A stretch of 64,000 nucleotides of DNA from the NCBI GenBank assembly GCA_002215675.1, contig NGFH01000001.1, forward strand, positions 124,001 to 188,000, written 5' to 3'. Below the pieces are notes generated by a model, which ran no database searches, had not been told where the DNA came from, and worked only from the letters and a program-made list of their open reading frames with translations. Positions 1 through 8,894 of this stretch are shown here, piece after piece. Source of the DNA: Bacteroidetes bacterium 2013_40CM_41_45 (lineage in GTDB: Bacteria > Bacteroidota > Bacteroidia > AKYH767-A > 2013-40CM-41-45). The first letter of the stretch is position 1, and the number at the start of each line of letters is the position of its first letter. A program made the translations under genes and the position numbers.

Positions 1-29
1 GTATAAAAACTTTTTCATCGGGCTTTTAA

Positions 30-37
30 TACTTTTG
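30..37 (+). promoter_or_regulatory. candidate promoter -7 element for asd
   Basis: TACTTTTG matches the Bacteroidota -7 consensus TAnnTTTG and lies 23 bp before the asd ATG. No clear TTG -33 element is visible at the usual spacing, so this rests on the -7 match and its position. Confidence 0.45.
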
Positions 38-60
38 AAGCCTGAAAATTAATTAAAAAT

Positions 61-1050
61 ATGAAAGTTGCCGTTGTAGGCGCTACCGGCTTGGTGGGCG
101 GAATGATCCTGAAAGTTCTTGAAGAAAGGAATTTCCCTGTAACGGCACTCATTCCAGTCGCTTCAGAAAGATCTGTCGGGAAAGAGATTGTGTTTCAAAA
201 TACAAAATTCAAAGTTCATGGTATGGCAGAAGCGATGAATATGCGGGCGGATATTGCGCTCTTCAGTGCCGGAGGAAATACATCACTGGAATGGGCGCCA
301 AAATTTGCTGAAGCGGGCGCCACCGTTATTGACAACTCTTCTGCATGGCGAATGGACCCCCAGAAAAAATTAGTAGTTCCTGAAATAAATGGCGATGCGC
401 TGACAGCGGCTGATAAAATCATTGCCAACCCCAATTGTTCAACCATTCAGATGGTGATGGTTCTCCATCCACTGCACAAAAAATTCCGTATCAAAAGAAT
501 CGTTGTATCAACATACCAGGCGGTTTCAGGAGCCGGTAAAAAAGGGGTCGACCAGATGATGAACGAAAGAAAAGGCGTTGATGGTGGAAAGGTCTATCCT
601 CACCCCATTGACCTGAACGTGATTCCGCAGGTGGATGTTTTCCTCGACAATGACTATACCAAAGAAGAAATGAAGATGGTGAACGAAACCAGGAAAATTC
701 TTCGCGATGATTCATTACGCATCACAGCAACCTGCGTTCGTGTTCCGGTTCTTACCGGGCATTCCGAATCGGTGAACGTAGAATTTGAAAACGATTTTTC
801 TGTGGATGATGTAAAAAATATTTTGTCATCAACTCCTGGAGTTAAAGTTGTGGATGATGCAAAAAAAGGGCTGTATCCGCTTCCCATCCATGCTGCGGGC
901 TCCGATGATTCTTTTGTCGGACGAATCCGAAGGGATGAATCGCATCCGCGCTCGCTGAATATGTGGATTGTTTCTGATAACCTGCGAAAAGGCGCAGCAA
1001 CCAACGCGGTGCAGATTGCAGAATACCTGGCCGGCAAAAAACTTATTTAA
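61..1050 (+). CDS. asd: aspartate-semialdehyde dehydrogenase
   Basis: NADPH-dependent reduction of aspartyl phosphate to aspartate semialdehyde, the branch enzyme of lysine/diaminopimelate, threonine and methionine synthesis; cytoplasmic. The 329-residue length is normal for the bacterial family. The N-terminus has the nucleotide-binding GATGLVG loop (residues 7-13), the catalytic Cys is in NPNCST (about residue 126), and the substrate-side His is in TGHSE (about 234). The start is the ATG at 61, giving the expected MKVAVVGATG beginning. The stop overlaps the convergent lspA stop by a few bases, so the two genes meet tail to tail with no room for a separate terminator. No oddities. Confidence 0.97.
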   Translation: MKVAVVGATGLVGGMILKVLEERNFPVTALIPVASERSVGKEIVFQNTKFKVHGMAEAMNMRADIALFSAGGNTSLEWAPKFAEAGATVIDNSSAWRMDPQKKLVVPEINGDALTAADKIIANPNCSTIQMVMVLHPLHKKFRIKRIVVSTYQAVSGAGKKGVDQMMNERKGVDGGKVYPHPIDLNVIPQVDVFLDNDYTKEEMKMVNETRKILRDDSLRITATCVRVPVLTGHSESVNVEFENDFSVDDVKNILSSTPGVKVVDDAKKGLYPLPIHAAGSDDSFVGRIRRDESHPRSLNMWIVSDNLRKGAATNAVQIAEYLAGKKLI

Positions 1051-1688
1051 CTCTGCACAGTTTGTTCTGCCGCAGCGGGCCCGGCGATATCTTCTTCCTT
1101 ATGAAAATATTTTTTCTGGAAAAGCAATATCATTGCTACGCCTATGGTTATGGAGGAATCTGAAATGTTGAAAACAGGCCGGAAAAAAATAAACTCCTGG
1201 TTTGCCCAGAATGGAACCCACGAGGGGAAGTGCCCTTCTATAATGGGGAAGTAAAGCATATCCACTACCCTTCCCTGGAGGAATGAGGCATAGCCGCCCT
1301 CGGGAGGAAAAAGTTTTGCAATCTGGAAATTGCTTTCAGAAAAAATCATTCCGTAAAATGCGCTGTCAATAATATTGCCGATGGCACCGGCAAAAATCAA
1401 TGCAAACGCAGCGATTTGTCCTTTATGCTTTTTGTGCAAGACGAGATGCCGCAGGTACCAACCTATGCCGATTACAGCAGCTATCCTGAAAATACTCAGC
1501 AGAAGCTTTCCGATGCTTCCTCCCAATTCAAGCCCGAAGGCCATTCCATAATTTTCCGTGAAATGAATTATAAACCCGTTTCCTATCACATGGATTTCCT
1601 GCCCCAGGTACATGTGGGTCTTGACCAGGATTTTCACAACCTGGTCAACGAGCAGTACCAAAAAAATTATCAGGAGCGGCCTTTTCAA
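1047..1688 (-). CDS. lspA: lipoprotein signal peptidase (signal peptidase II)
   Basis: Inner-membrane aspartyl protease that cleaves the signal peptide of prolipoproteins. Four hydrophobic segments are visible, with the family motifs ENYGMAFG, GNIID, RVVDMLYFP and FNISDSSI carrying the conserved Asp residues. No ATG exists upstream of the conserved part. The frame can begin at a TTG at 1742 or a TTG at 1688; I chose 1688 because MKRPLLIIFLVLLVDQ matches the family N-terminus, while the extra 18 residues are translated from a low-complexity repeat tract. The C-terminus has a short hydrophilic, Ala/Glu-rich tail. Last gene of the rpiB-ridA-ileS-dksA-like-lspA unit, a common Bacteroidota neighbourhood for ileS and lspA. 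Confidence 0.93.
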   Translation of the reverse strand: MKRPLLIIFLVLLVDQVVKILVKTHMYLGQEIHVIGNGFIIHFTENYGMAFGLELGGSIGKLLLSIFRIAAVIGIGWYLRHLVLHKKHKGQIAAFALIFAGAIGNIIDSAFYGMIFSESNFQIAKLFPPEGGYASFLQGRVVDMLYFPIIEGHFPSWVPFWANQEFIFFRPVFNISDSSITIGVAMILLFQKKYFHKEEDIAGPAAAEQTVQS

Positions 1689-1764
1689 TTGCGAATTGAG
1701 GATTGGTGATTGCGAATATAATTCACGCGTCTCAGCCCGCAATTTAAAATCCGCAATCCGAAAT
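1686..1764. repeat. degenerate AATTGCG/AATCCGC short-repeat tract
   Basis: Between dksA-like and lspA the DNA contains overlapping words built from AATTGCGAATTG, GATTG(G)TGATTGCGAA and AAATCCGCAATCCG, a quasi-tandem tract of 7-8 bp units. It accounts for the non-conserved N-terminal extension of the longest lspA reading frame. Related but different tracts occur at 33117, 34704, 35105, 35340, 51428 and 55287. Confidence 0.5.
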
Positions 1765-1768
1765 GTTC

Positions 1769-2554
1769 CTAATCCCTATACTGGCTTAGCTTCGCTTCTA
1801 TGCTTTGCGTTGTGTGAGGAACAGCGCGAAGACGTTCCTTAGGAATCAATTTTCCTGTAACGCGGCATATGCCATACGTCTTATTCTCTATGCGGATAAG
1901 AGCGTTTTCAAGCTGCTCGATAAACTTTTTTTGCCGTGCTGCCAATTGCCCTGCCTCTTCTTTAGCAAGTGTGTCGGAACCGTCTTCAAGCACTTTAAAT
2001 GTGTTGGCCGTATCGTCTGTGCCGTGGTCATTTGCACTGGTCATCTGCGCCTGGAGGTTTTCAAGCTCTTTATTTGCCTCTTCAATTTTTCTAAGAATAA
2101 TCAGACGAAATTCTTCAAGTTCCTTATCGTTATACCTTGTTTTTGACAGGTCTTCCTTAAGGCGTGATTTTTTTGCAGGTGGAAGCACGCTTTTAACCGG
2201 AATACGAAGCGGTACAGAGGGCTTCTGAGCCAGGAATAATTGTTTGTCTGCATCCTCCTTTCTTACAGGAATAGGTGCCGGCTTGGGGGCCATAGGAACA
2301 GGCAAATCAATAGGTCTTTTATGATTTACTCTACCTCTTACTTTTACCTCGTGCCGTGCCGTGATTTTGCCTTTGCCAATAGCTTTTTTCTTAGCAACTG
2401 GTTTTACTTTAACCTTCTTTTTTGCAACAACTTTTTTCCGGGCAGGTTTCGTTGACTTCTTGGTCTTTTTTACCGCCGGTTTTGCTTTCGCCTTTGCTTT
2501 TTTCTTTGGCTTTGCCGATGCTTTCGCCTTCTTAACTTTTTTTGCCTTCTTCAT
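1769..2554 (-). CDS. DksA/TraR-family protein with histone H1-like Lys/Ala N-terminal tail
   Basis: The C-terminal half (about residues 130-261) is a DksA/TraR domain: a helical coiled-coil stretch with a DDTAN segment at the tip, then the degenerate zinc-finger region GICRVTGKLI-P-ERLRAVPHTT. Only one of the four zinc cysteines remains, as I recall for Bacteroidota members of this family. The N-terminal 60-70 residues are almost pure Lys/Ala/Pro/Val (KKAK, AKAKAK, KKKVKVK), like bacterial histone H1-like proteins, followed by a Pro-rich linker. Family members usually have about 120-150 residues, so this is roughly double. The ATG overlaps the ileS stop (ATGA), implying translational coupling. 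Inferred role: an RNA-polymerase-associated regulator with a nucleic-acid-binding tail. Confidence 0.85.
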   Translation of the reverse strand: MKKAKKVKKAKASAKPKKKAKAKAKPAVKKTKKSTKPARKKVVAKKKVKVKPVAKKKAIGKGKITARHEVKVRGRVNHKRPIDLPVPMAPKPAPIPVRKEDADKQLFLAQKPSVPLRIPVKSVLPPAKKSRLKEDLSKTRYNDKELEEFRLIILRKIEEANKELENLQAQMTSANDHGTDDTANTFKVLEDGSDTLAKEEAGQLAARQKKFIEQLENALIRIENKTYGICRVTGKLIPKERLRAVPHTTQSIEAKLSQYRD

Positions 2555-5500
2555 GCTTTACTGATTTTTATTAGGGTACTTATGTCGTCATCCAGCTCGA
2601 CCGGAACACTGTCGCTTTCGCTGATATTATCTGTAAACGAGAGAGATGCCGCCAAAATTTCCGCGCAAATGTATACTTTATTTGCTAACACCGAAGGGGT
2701 GAGTCTGGGGTGCTTTTTAACCACTACAGAAATGTGGTCTGTAACCTCAAAACCCTTGTCTTTCCTGATATTTTGCACCCTATTGACAAATTCACGGGCT
2801 ATTCCCTCTTCATGTAGTTTCTCGGTGATTGTGGTCTCCAGCGCTACCGTAACGCGGCCATCACTCGCCACTTCACGCCCCGGAATATGGTCGTATGTTA
2901 TTTCTATATCCTCCGGAAGAAGCATTATGGCCTCTCCTGAAACCTGGACATCCAATTTCTGCTTCTGTTCCAACTGTGCAATTTCTTTTTGACTGAAGGT
3001 CCCGATAAGAGATGTAATTTCTTTCATTTTGTTTCCCGCCTTTTTTCCCAGCACTCTAAAATTCGGCTTGATTTTTTTGACCAGAATATCTGAATCGTCC
3101 GGAATAAATTCCAGCTCCTTCACATTCACTTCTGCCAGAATTAATTCTTTCATCGCAGTTACATTATTTACAAAGTCATTATCCGTTGCTGGCAACAGGA
3201 TTTTTTGAAGGGGCTGTCTCACCCTGATGTTTGCTTTTTTTCTCAGCGACAAAACCATAGAAGATATTTTTTGCGCGAGTTCCATGCGCTCTTCAAGGTT
3301 TTTGTCCACGTACTTGCTGTTGTATTGAGGGAAGTCAGCAATATGAACTGATTTCCATTTGATTTTTCCCGTAGCGTTATTCAAGTCTTTAAAAATTCTC
3401 TCTGCATAAAACGGAGCAACAGGCGACATGAGTAACGCCACCGTTTCAAGACAAGTGTATAGAGTTTGGTACGCTGAAATTTTATCTTCGGTGTAATCGC
3501 CTTTCCAGAACCTCCTCCTGCATAGGCGTACGTACCAGTTGCTCAAGTGGTCAGAGACAAAATCCTGGATGGCGCGTGCCACTTTCGTTGGCTCATAGTC
3601 ATTATAATTTTCGTCAGCAAACCGGATAAGTGAATTTAATTCTGAAAGTATCCAGCGGTCTATTTCGGGGCGCTGTGCAAGCGGTACTTCCTTTTCCTTG
3701 TAAGTAAATCCGTCAATGTTTGCATACAGCGCGAAGAATGCATATGTGTTATAAAGCGTTGAGAAAAACTTTCTCTGCCCTTCTTTAATTCCTTCCTCGT
3801 TGAATTTAAGGTTATCCCACGGCTGCGAATTGGTAAGCATATACCACCGCGTTGCATCTGCCCCGTATTTTTCAATCGTTTCAAACGGGTCGGCCGCATT
3901 GCCGAGGCGCTTGCTCATTTTGTTTCCCTCCTTGTCAAGCACTAGTCCATTGCTGACAACATTTTTAAAGGCGATTGAATCAAACAACATTCCGGCAATA
4001 GCATGCAGCGTAAAAAACCAGCCACGTGTCTGGTCTACGCCCTCCGCTATAAAATCTGCGGGAAAACTTTTCTGAAACGCTTCTTTATTCTCAAATGGAA
4101 AATGGAATTGTGCATAGGGCATAGAGCCGCTGTCGAACCAAACATCAATCAAATCTTTCTCGCGAACCATTTTCTTTCCTGCTGGTGAAACGAGAATAAT
4201 GTTGTCGACATAAGGGCGGTGTAAATCAAAATCATCGCGCATGGCATCAATATGCTCGAGATGCGATGTGTCCATAAATCCTGCCGAAATGGATTTCTGT
4301 ATTTCGCTTTTCAATTCTTCAATCGAACCGATACATTTTTCTTCTTTAGTATCTTCCGTTCTCCAAACCGGCAGCGGGATTCCCCAGAACCGCGAGCGCG
4401 ACAAATTCCAGTCTACAAGATTCTCGAGCCAGTTGCCAAAGCGGCCTGTGCCTGTGCTTTCAGGTTTCCAGTTAATGTTCTTATTCAGCTCAACGAGGCG
4501 TTCTTTTTTAGCAGTCGTGCGAATGAACCATGAATCCAGCGGGTAATAAAGAATGGGCTTGTCTGTGCGCCAGCAATGCGGATAGGAGTGTTCGTACTTC
4601 TCAACCTTAAATGCCTTGTTTTCTTTTTTAAGCTTGATGGCGATGCGCTCATCCACTGATAAATATTTGTCTCCGCCTTGCTTTTTTCTTTCCGCTTCTT
4701 TCTCTTCGTGCGTCAGGTATTCTTCGCGGACAAATTCTCCCGCAAAATCAGTTACCTCTTTTACAAACCGTCCTGTCTTATCAACCAGCGGTACATCGTT
4801 TCCGTTTTCATCCCTGACCAGAATAGGCGCTATGCCTGATTGTTTTGCCGCCCGAAAATCATCTGCGCCAAATGTTGGCGCAATATGAACTATTCCCGTT
4901 CCGTCCTCGGTAGAAACAAAATCGCCAATAATTACTTCAAATGCTTTCCCTTGCGGTTGAACATATGGAAGCAATTGCTCGTATTTTAACCCCTTCAAGT
5001 TTTTACCAAGGATGTGATCTGTAATTTTATACGGTACATTTTTGACTATGCCTTGTTCATATTCCTCAAAGGGAATGGACGAATATTTTTCCGGAAAATA
5101 TTTTTCTTTCACCGCTTCAGCAAGGACAACTGCTACGCGATCATGTGTATACGGATTGAACGTATCTACTTTAATGTAAGTGATGTCTTTTCCTACGGCC
5201 AAAGCACTGTTCGAGGGGAGTGTCCAAGGTGTAGTTGTCCAAGCCAGAAGGTATACCTCTTCTTTCGGAACAACATTTAAAATTCGTTTTGCATCGTCAT
5301 TAAGAACAATTTTGAATTGCGCTACAACACTCGTGTCTTTAATATTCCGGTATGCCCCCGGCATATTCAGCTCGTGTGAGCTTAATCCTGTTCCTGCTGC
5401 CGGAGAATACGGTTGTATCGTATATCCTTTATAAAGCAATTCCTTTTCATAAAATTGCTTCAGCAGCCACCAGCATGTTTCTATGTATTTGTTCTCGTAC

Positions 5501-5952
5501 GTGATGTAGGGATGCTCAAGGTCTACCCAATAGCCCATCTTCCGCGTAAGGTCCTCCCATGCCTCTTTGTACTTCATTACTTCCCTGCGGCATTCTTTGT
5601 TGTAGTCTTCCACCGAAATTTTTTTCCCGATGTCTTCTTTCCGGATGCCGAGTGTTTTCTCCACTGCAATTTCTATCGGCAGCCCGTGCGTGTCCCACCC
5701 TCCTTTGCGTTTTACCTGGAAGCCCTTAAGTGTTTTGTAACGGCAAAAAATATCTTTGATAGCGCGCGACATCACATGGTGAATGCCCGGCAAGCCATTG
5801 GCTGATGGAGGCCCCTCATAAAAAGTAAATGGCGGTTTTCCGTCTCGCGAAGAAATGCTTTCCTCAAAAATATGTTGCTCTTCCCAAAACTGAAGGATTT
5901 CCTTTTCGCGAGAGGGAAGGTCGAGGGTTTTATATTCGGGGTACTTTGCCAT
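2551..5952 (-). CDS. ileS: isoleucyl-tRNA synthetase
   Basis: Charges tRNA-Ile; class I synthetase with an editing domain. From the ATG at 5952 the protein has 1133 residues. The HIGH-box region reads PPSANGLPGIHH (about residues 48-59), and the KMSKS loop is KMSKR (about 678). The length and the PAAGTGLSSHE segment resemble the eukaryote-like, mupirocin-insensitive IleRS2 type more than E. coli IleRS (family knowledge; not tested). The open frame extends 25 residues further upstream, but that stretch is not synthetase-like and the conserved protein begins MAKYPEYK, so 5952 was chosen. Central gene of the operon: 77 bp after ridA, overlapping dksA-like by 4 bp. Confidence 0.97.
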   Translation of the reverse strand: MAKYPEYKTLDLPSREKEILQFWEEQHIFEESISSRDGKPPFTFYEGPPSANGLPGIHHVMSRAIKDIFCRYKTLKGFQVKRKGGWDTHGLPIEIAVEKTLGIRKEDIGKKISVEDYNKECRREVMKYKEAWEDLTRKMGYWVDLEHPYITYENKYIETCWWLLKQFYEKELLYKGYTIQPYSPAAGTGLSSHELNMPGAYRNIKDTSVVAQFKIVLNDDAKRILNVVPKEEVYLLAWTTTPWTLPSNSALAVGKDITYIKVDTFNPYTHDRVAVVLAEAVKEKYFPEKYSSIPFEEYEQGIVKNVPYKITDHILGKNLKGLKYEQLLPYVQPQGKAFEVIIGDFVSTEDGTGIVHIAPTFGADDFRAAKQSGIAPILVRDENGNDVPLVDKTGRFVKEVTDFAGEFVREEYLTHEEKEAERKKQGGDKYLSVDERIAIKLKKENKAFKVEKYEHSYPHCWRTDKPILYYPLDSWFIRTTAKKERLVELNKNINWKPESTGTGRFGNWLENLVDWNLSRSRFWGIPLPVWRTEDTKEEKCIGSIEELKSEIQKSISAGFMDTSHLEHIDAMRDDFDLHRPYVDNIILVSPAGKKMVREKDLIDVWFDSGSMPYAQFHFPFENKEAFQKSFPADFIAEGVDQTRGWFFTLHAIAGMLFDSIAFKNVVSNGLVLDKEGNKMSKRLGNAADPFETIEKYGADATRWYMLTNSQPWDNLKFNEEGIKEGQRKFFSTLYNTYAFFALYANIDGFTYKEKEVPLAQRPEIDRWILSELNSLIRFADENYNDYEPTKVARAIQDFVSDHLSNWYVRLCRRRFWKGDYTEDKISAYQTLYTCLETVALLMSPVAPFYAERIFKDLNNATGKIKWKSVHIADFPQYNSKYVDKNLEERMELAQKISSMVLSLRKKANIRVRQPLQKILLPATDNDFVNNVTAMKELILAEVNVKELEFIPDDSDILVKKIKPNFRVLGKKAGNKMKEITSLIGTFSQKEIAQLEQKQKLDVQVSGEAIMLLPEDIEITYDHIPGREVASDGRVTVALETTITEKLHEEGIAREFVNRVQNIRKDKGFEVTDHISVVVKKHPRLTPSVLANKVYICAEILAASLSFTDNISESDSVPVELDDDISTLIKISKA

Positions 5953-6029
5953 GATAAAAAGAGGCACAAAAGTACGCCTAAAACGTATGCAAAAAATAAG
6001 AGGGCTATCGGGGATTGTTATACGCAACC

Positions 6030-6452
6030 TTAAATGGTGGCGATGACTTTCAGTTCAATCGCAATCGGTGTGGGCAATGATTTAATCTCGACCGTTGTGC
6101 GGCAAGGGGGATTGCCTGAAAAATATTCTGCCCAAAGCTTGTTGTATATGGCAAAGTCTGTTTTCATGTTGGTGAGAAAAACAGTTACGTCTATTATTTT
6201 ATCCCAAGAGCTTCCTGATTCTTCCAGCACCGTTTTCACGTTCCTGAAAACACTGTGGCATTGTTTCTCTATGTCATAAGAAACAATGTTTCCCTTTTCA
6301 TCCTGCTCGACTCCAGGGATTTTTTTTTCTCCTTTTTGTCTTGGGCCAATGCCTGAAAGAAAAAGAAGGTTGCCTATTTTCTTCGCATGCGGATATAAAC
6401 CAACCGGTTCGGGGGCTGCTGAAGAAATTACAGATTTATTTTCTCCTGCCAT
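6030..6452 (-). CDS. RidA family (YjgF/YER057c/UK114) deaminase-like protein
   Basis: A 140-residue single-domain protein. RidA proteins hydrolyse reactive enamine/imine intermediates released by PLP enzymes; related subfamilies act as aminomuconate deaminases. The family signature is visible: LFLSGIGP near the start, DVTVFLTNM in the middle, and PPCRTTVEI, whose Arg is the catalytic Arg of the family. There are extra residues (about 60-70) between the first strands compared with E. coli RidA, so a specialised subgroup is possible. It lies 17 bp downstream of rpiB and upstream of ileS; a link to Ile synthesis is only suggested by ileS. Confidence 0.9.
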   Translation of the reverse strand: MAGENKSVISSAAPEPVGLYPHAKKIGNLLFLSGIGPRQKGEKKIPGVEQDEKGNIVSYDIEKQCHSVFRNVKTVLEESGSSWDKIIDVTVFLTNMKTDFAIYNKLWAEYFSGNPPCRTTVEIKSLPTPIAIELKVIATI

Positions 6453-6469
6453 ATTCTAATTGTCCTCTC

Positions 6470-6925
6470 TCACTTAACCGCTTTCTCTGCCGACGGGTTT
6501 ATTTTCTTCACTCTTTTTTCGTGCCGACCGCCTTCGAAAGATGAATTCAAAAATGCTTCTGTTATTTCATATGCTTCCGGGTCTGAAACAAATCGTGCAG
6601 GTACGCAAAGAATGTTTGCATCGTTGTGCCTGCGCGCAAGCGAAGCTATTTCCTTGTTCCAGCATATTGCAGCTCTTATTCCTTCGTGCCTGTTTGCCGC
6701 CATTGCCATTCCATTAGCGCTTCCGCAGAGCAATATCCCAACCGTGTTATTATTTTCTTCGACATATTCCGCCAGCGGATGAACATAGTCCGGATAGTCG
6801 ACCGGCTCGGGACTGTTGGTTCCGAAATCTTTTATCTCTTCTCCTGCCGAAGAAAGCTTCACTTTTAGTTTTTCCTTCAGTTCGTACCCTGCATGGTCGC
6901 ATGCAATGCAAATTAATCTTTTCAT
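6470..6925 (-). CDS. rpiB: ribose-5-phosphate isomerase B
   Basis: Interconverts ribose 5-phosphate and ribulose 5-phosphate in the non-oxidative pentose phosphate pathway; cytoplasmic. The 151-residue length is normal. Family features: ACDHAGYELK at the N-terminus, the phosphate-binding/active-site segment LLCGSANGMAMAAN with the catalytic Cys, and RRHNDANILCVPARF. First gene of the five-gene minus-strand unit; a TAATTTTG promoter element lies 20 bp upstream of the ATG. The C-terminal residues are Lys-rich and end in SAEKAVK. Confidence 0.95.
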   Translation of the reverse strand: MKRLICIACDHAGYELKEKLKVKLSSAGEEIKDFGTNSPEPVDYPDYVHPLAEYVEENNNTVGILLCGSANGMAMAANRHEGIRAAICWNKEIASLARRHNDANILCVPARFVSDPEAYEITEAFLNSSFEGGRHEKRVKKINPSAEKAVK

Positions 6926-6945
6926 TTCTTATACCTTTTTCATCA

Positions 6946-6953
6946 CAAAATTA
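6946..6953 (-). promoter_or_regulatory. candidate promoter of the rpiB-ridA-ileS-dksA-lspA operon
   Basis: On the minus strand TAATTTTG matches TAnnTTTG, 20 bp before the rpiB start. A TTTG about 23 bp further upstream (6977-6980) could serve as a slightly distant -33 element. Confidence 0.5.
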
Positions 6954-7373
6954 ACCATAAATACTCACTCTGGCTACAAATGAACAATATGGTTGTTAGC
7001 TCTTTATTTTTCTGTTCATAACTGGTTGCTTCTTTTCATTTCACACCCTCTTCCTTTTTTTCATCTATACTTTTCACCAATGGTTAACATTTATATGAAC
7101 GATATCCCTTGTTTTGTTTTCAACATCATACAATATTAACAGATTGTTCAATAGTACCTATTGCTCTCAAAACCAAATTGTGCTGTTGTTAGCAACCTCA
7201 CCAAAAAGGTTCATTTGTTTTTGAAAACTGAAAATAAAAGAGATTTTTTAAATCTTATCAACCAAACTAACAAACCATTAATAACATATTGTTTTTTAAA
7301 TAATATAAATTAATATATATAGTGTTGTTAACTATTCATTTTTCGAACAGATAATTTGAAGTAGATTTGTTCT
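6954..7373. other. AT-rich intergenic region without a recognisable gene
   Basis: About 420 bp separate the divergent rpiB operon and the MORN-repeat gene. The DNA is very AT-rich, especially 7270-7340, and has no long reading frame, tRNA or clear terminator. TAGATTTG at 7362-7369 matches a -7 element but is only 4 bp from the annotated downstream ATG. Confidence 0.5.
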
Positions 7374-8894
7374 ATGAAATTAATCATGAGGGGTATTGTT
7401 TTCGCTGTGTGCCTGTCCATTTTGTGGTGCTATGCTATGGGGCAGGAAGAAGTTGTGAAGGACGGATACATAAAATTTTATTATCCCAATGGAAATGCAT
7501 CGAGCGAGGGAAATATGAAAAGCGGCAAGCCGGACGGATATTGGAAATCGTACTATGAAAACGGGGTACTGAAATCGGAGGGGAACAGGGAAAATTTTAA
7601 ATTGAGCGGCCCCTGGAAATTTTATAACGAGAAAGGCACCGTAGTGAATTTATTTAATTACAAAACCGGAAAGAAAGATTCGATTCAAAAATCCTTTTAT
7701 GAAAACGGTACGATTAAGTCAGAAGAAAGCGACAGCATGGATGTGCTGAACGGAATAAGTAATTTCTACAACGAGGAAGGTCAACTCGTTAAACAAACAA
7801 CGTTTGCAAACGGAGTAGAGACCGGGCTGTCGAAAGAATTTTCCAATGGGCGAATCATAACACTTACCAGCTATAAAAACGGAAACATTACCAAGGAAGA
7901 AAAAATAAACCGTGTAGACCGAAACGGGATGAAGCAAGGCACCTGGAAAGAATTATATGAAGACGATGCCGTAAAGAGCGATGGTTTTTACCGTGACGGG
8001 AAACGTGACGGCATCTTCAGGGAATTTGCAAGGGATGGAAGGGTAACCAAAAAAGAAGAGTACCGGAATGACATCCTGGTGGAAACAGTACAAACCGTTG
8101 AAGAAAAATATGATGTTAAGAGGGATTATTACGGAGATGGAAAGATAAAATCTATCGGTACATACAAACGAGGATTGCCGGATGGTATTTTTCGTGAGTA
8201 CGATGCCAAAGGCAACCTAAGCGATACGGCAAGAGTTTTTGCCGAAGGAAAATTATTACGGCAAGGCAAGCTGGACGACCAGGGAAGAGAACAGGGACTG
8301 TGGCGGGAGTTTTATGAGGACGGTAAAATAAAATCGGAAGGAAATTACAAGGATGGCAAGCGCGAGCAGCAATGGAGCTATTACTTCAATAATGGGCAAA
8401 TAGAGCAGTCGGGAGAATATGTAAAAGGCAAACCCAGCGGAGAATGGAAAAAATATTTTGCCGATGGCAAGCTGAACCGCGATGAATTTTACGACAACGG
8501 AAAAGAAAACGGAATGATGACAGAGTATTCGCCCGACTCGACTATTATTGCCCGGGGAAATTATGTGGATGGAAAAAAGGACGGTGCTTGGAACTTCAAC
8601 AACAATGGGTACATAGCCGAGGGAAAATTCTTGGAAGACCACGAAGATGGGATGTGGAAACAAACCTCCACCGACAAACGAACTCTTTTTGAAGGAAGTT
8701 TTGTTGACGGGCAGGAAAACGGAGCGCATACTTATTATTACGAAGACGGCCACATAAAAGAGCAGCAACAGTGGCGCCAGGGTGTACGCGAAGGCACATG
8801 GAAAAAATACGATGCAACCGGAAACCTCATCATAGAAATCACTTATTCCGGAGGAAGTGAAGTGAAACTGAACGGGGTAAAAGTTTCGCAGTAG
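7374..8894 (+). CDS. secreted MORN-type (YwqK-like) repeat protein
   Basis: A 506-residue protein with an N-terminal signal peptide ending near YAMGQ, followed almost entirely by repeats of about 22-24 residues with the pattern G-x-W-x-x-Y-x-x-G-x-(I/L)-(K)-x-E-G-x-Y-x-x-G-K-x-(D/E)-G (for example DGYWKSYYENGVLKSEG). This is the MORN_2/YwqK repeat, often labelled YwqK family antitoxin in Bacteroidota, though no toxin partner is adjacent and I see no toxin function. Probably an exported beta-meander scaffold. ATG 7374 is used, but the ATG at 7386 also gives a good signal peptide and would fit the nearby TAGATTTG element better. No T9SS domain was seen. Confidence 0.85.
   Translation: MKLIMRGIVFAVCLSILWCYAMGQEEVVKDGYIKFYYPNGNASSEGNMKSGKPDGYWKSYYENGVLKSEGNRENFKLSGPWKFYNEKGTVVNLFNYKTGKKDSIQKSFYENGTIKSEESDSMDVLNGISNFYNEEGQLVKQTTFANGVETGLSKEFSNGRIITLTSYKNGNITKEEKINRVDRNGMKQGTWKELYEDDAVKSDGFYRDGKRDGIFREFARDGRVTKKEEYRNDILVETVQTVEEKYDVKRDYYGDGKIKSIGTYKRGLPDGIFREYDAKGNLSDTARVFAEGKLLRQGKLDDQGREQGLWREFYEDGKIKSEGNYKDGKREQQWSYYFNNGQIEQSGEYVKGKPSGEWKKYFADGKLNRDEFYDNGKENGMMTEYSPDSTIIARGNYVDGKKDGAWNFNNNGYIAEGKFLEDHEDGMWKQTSTDKRTLFEGSFVDGQENGAHTYYYEDGHIKEQQQWRQGVREGTWKKYDATGNLIIEITYSGGSEVKLNGVKVSQ

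Noticed and set aside
1047-1742. Longer lspA start at the TTG at 1742
   Set aside because: The extra residues come from a short-repeat tract and precede the conserved N-terminus; TTG 1688 fits better.
7374-8894. Toxin-antitoxin module because YwqK-type repeats are often labelled antitoxin
   Set aside because: The protein has a signal peptide and there is no adjacent small toxin-like gene; the label does not fit the context.
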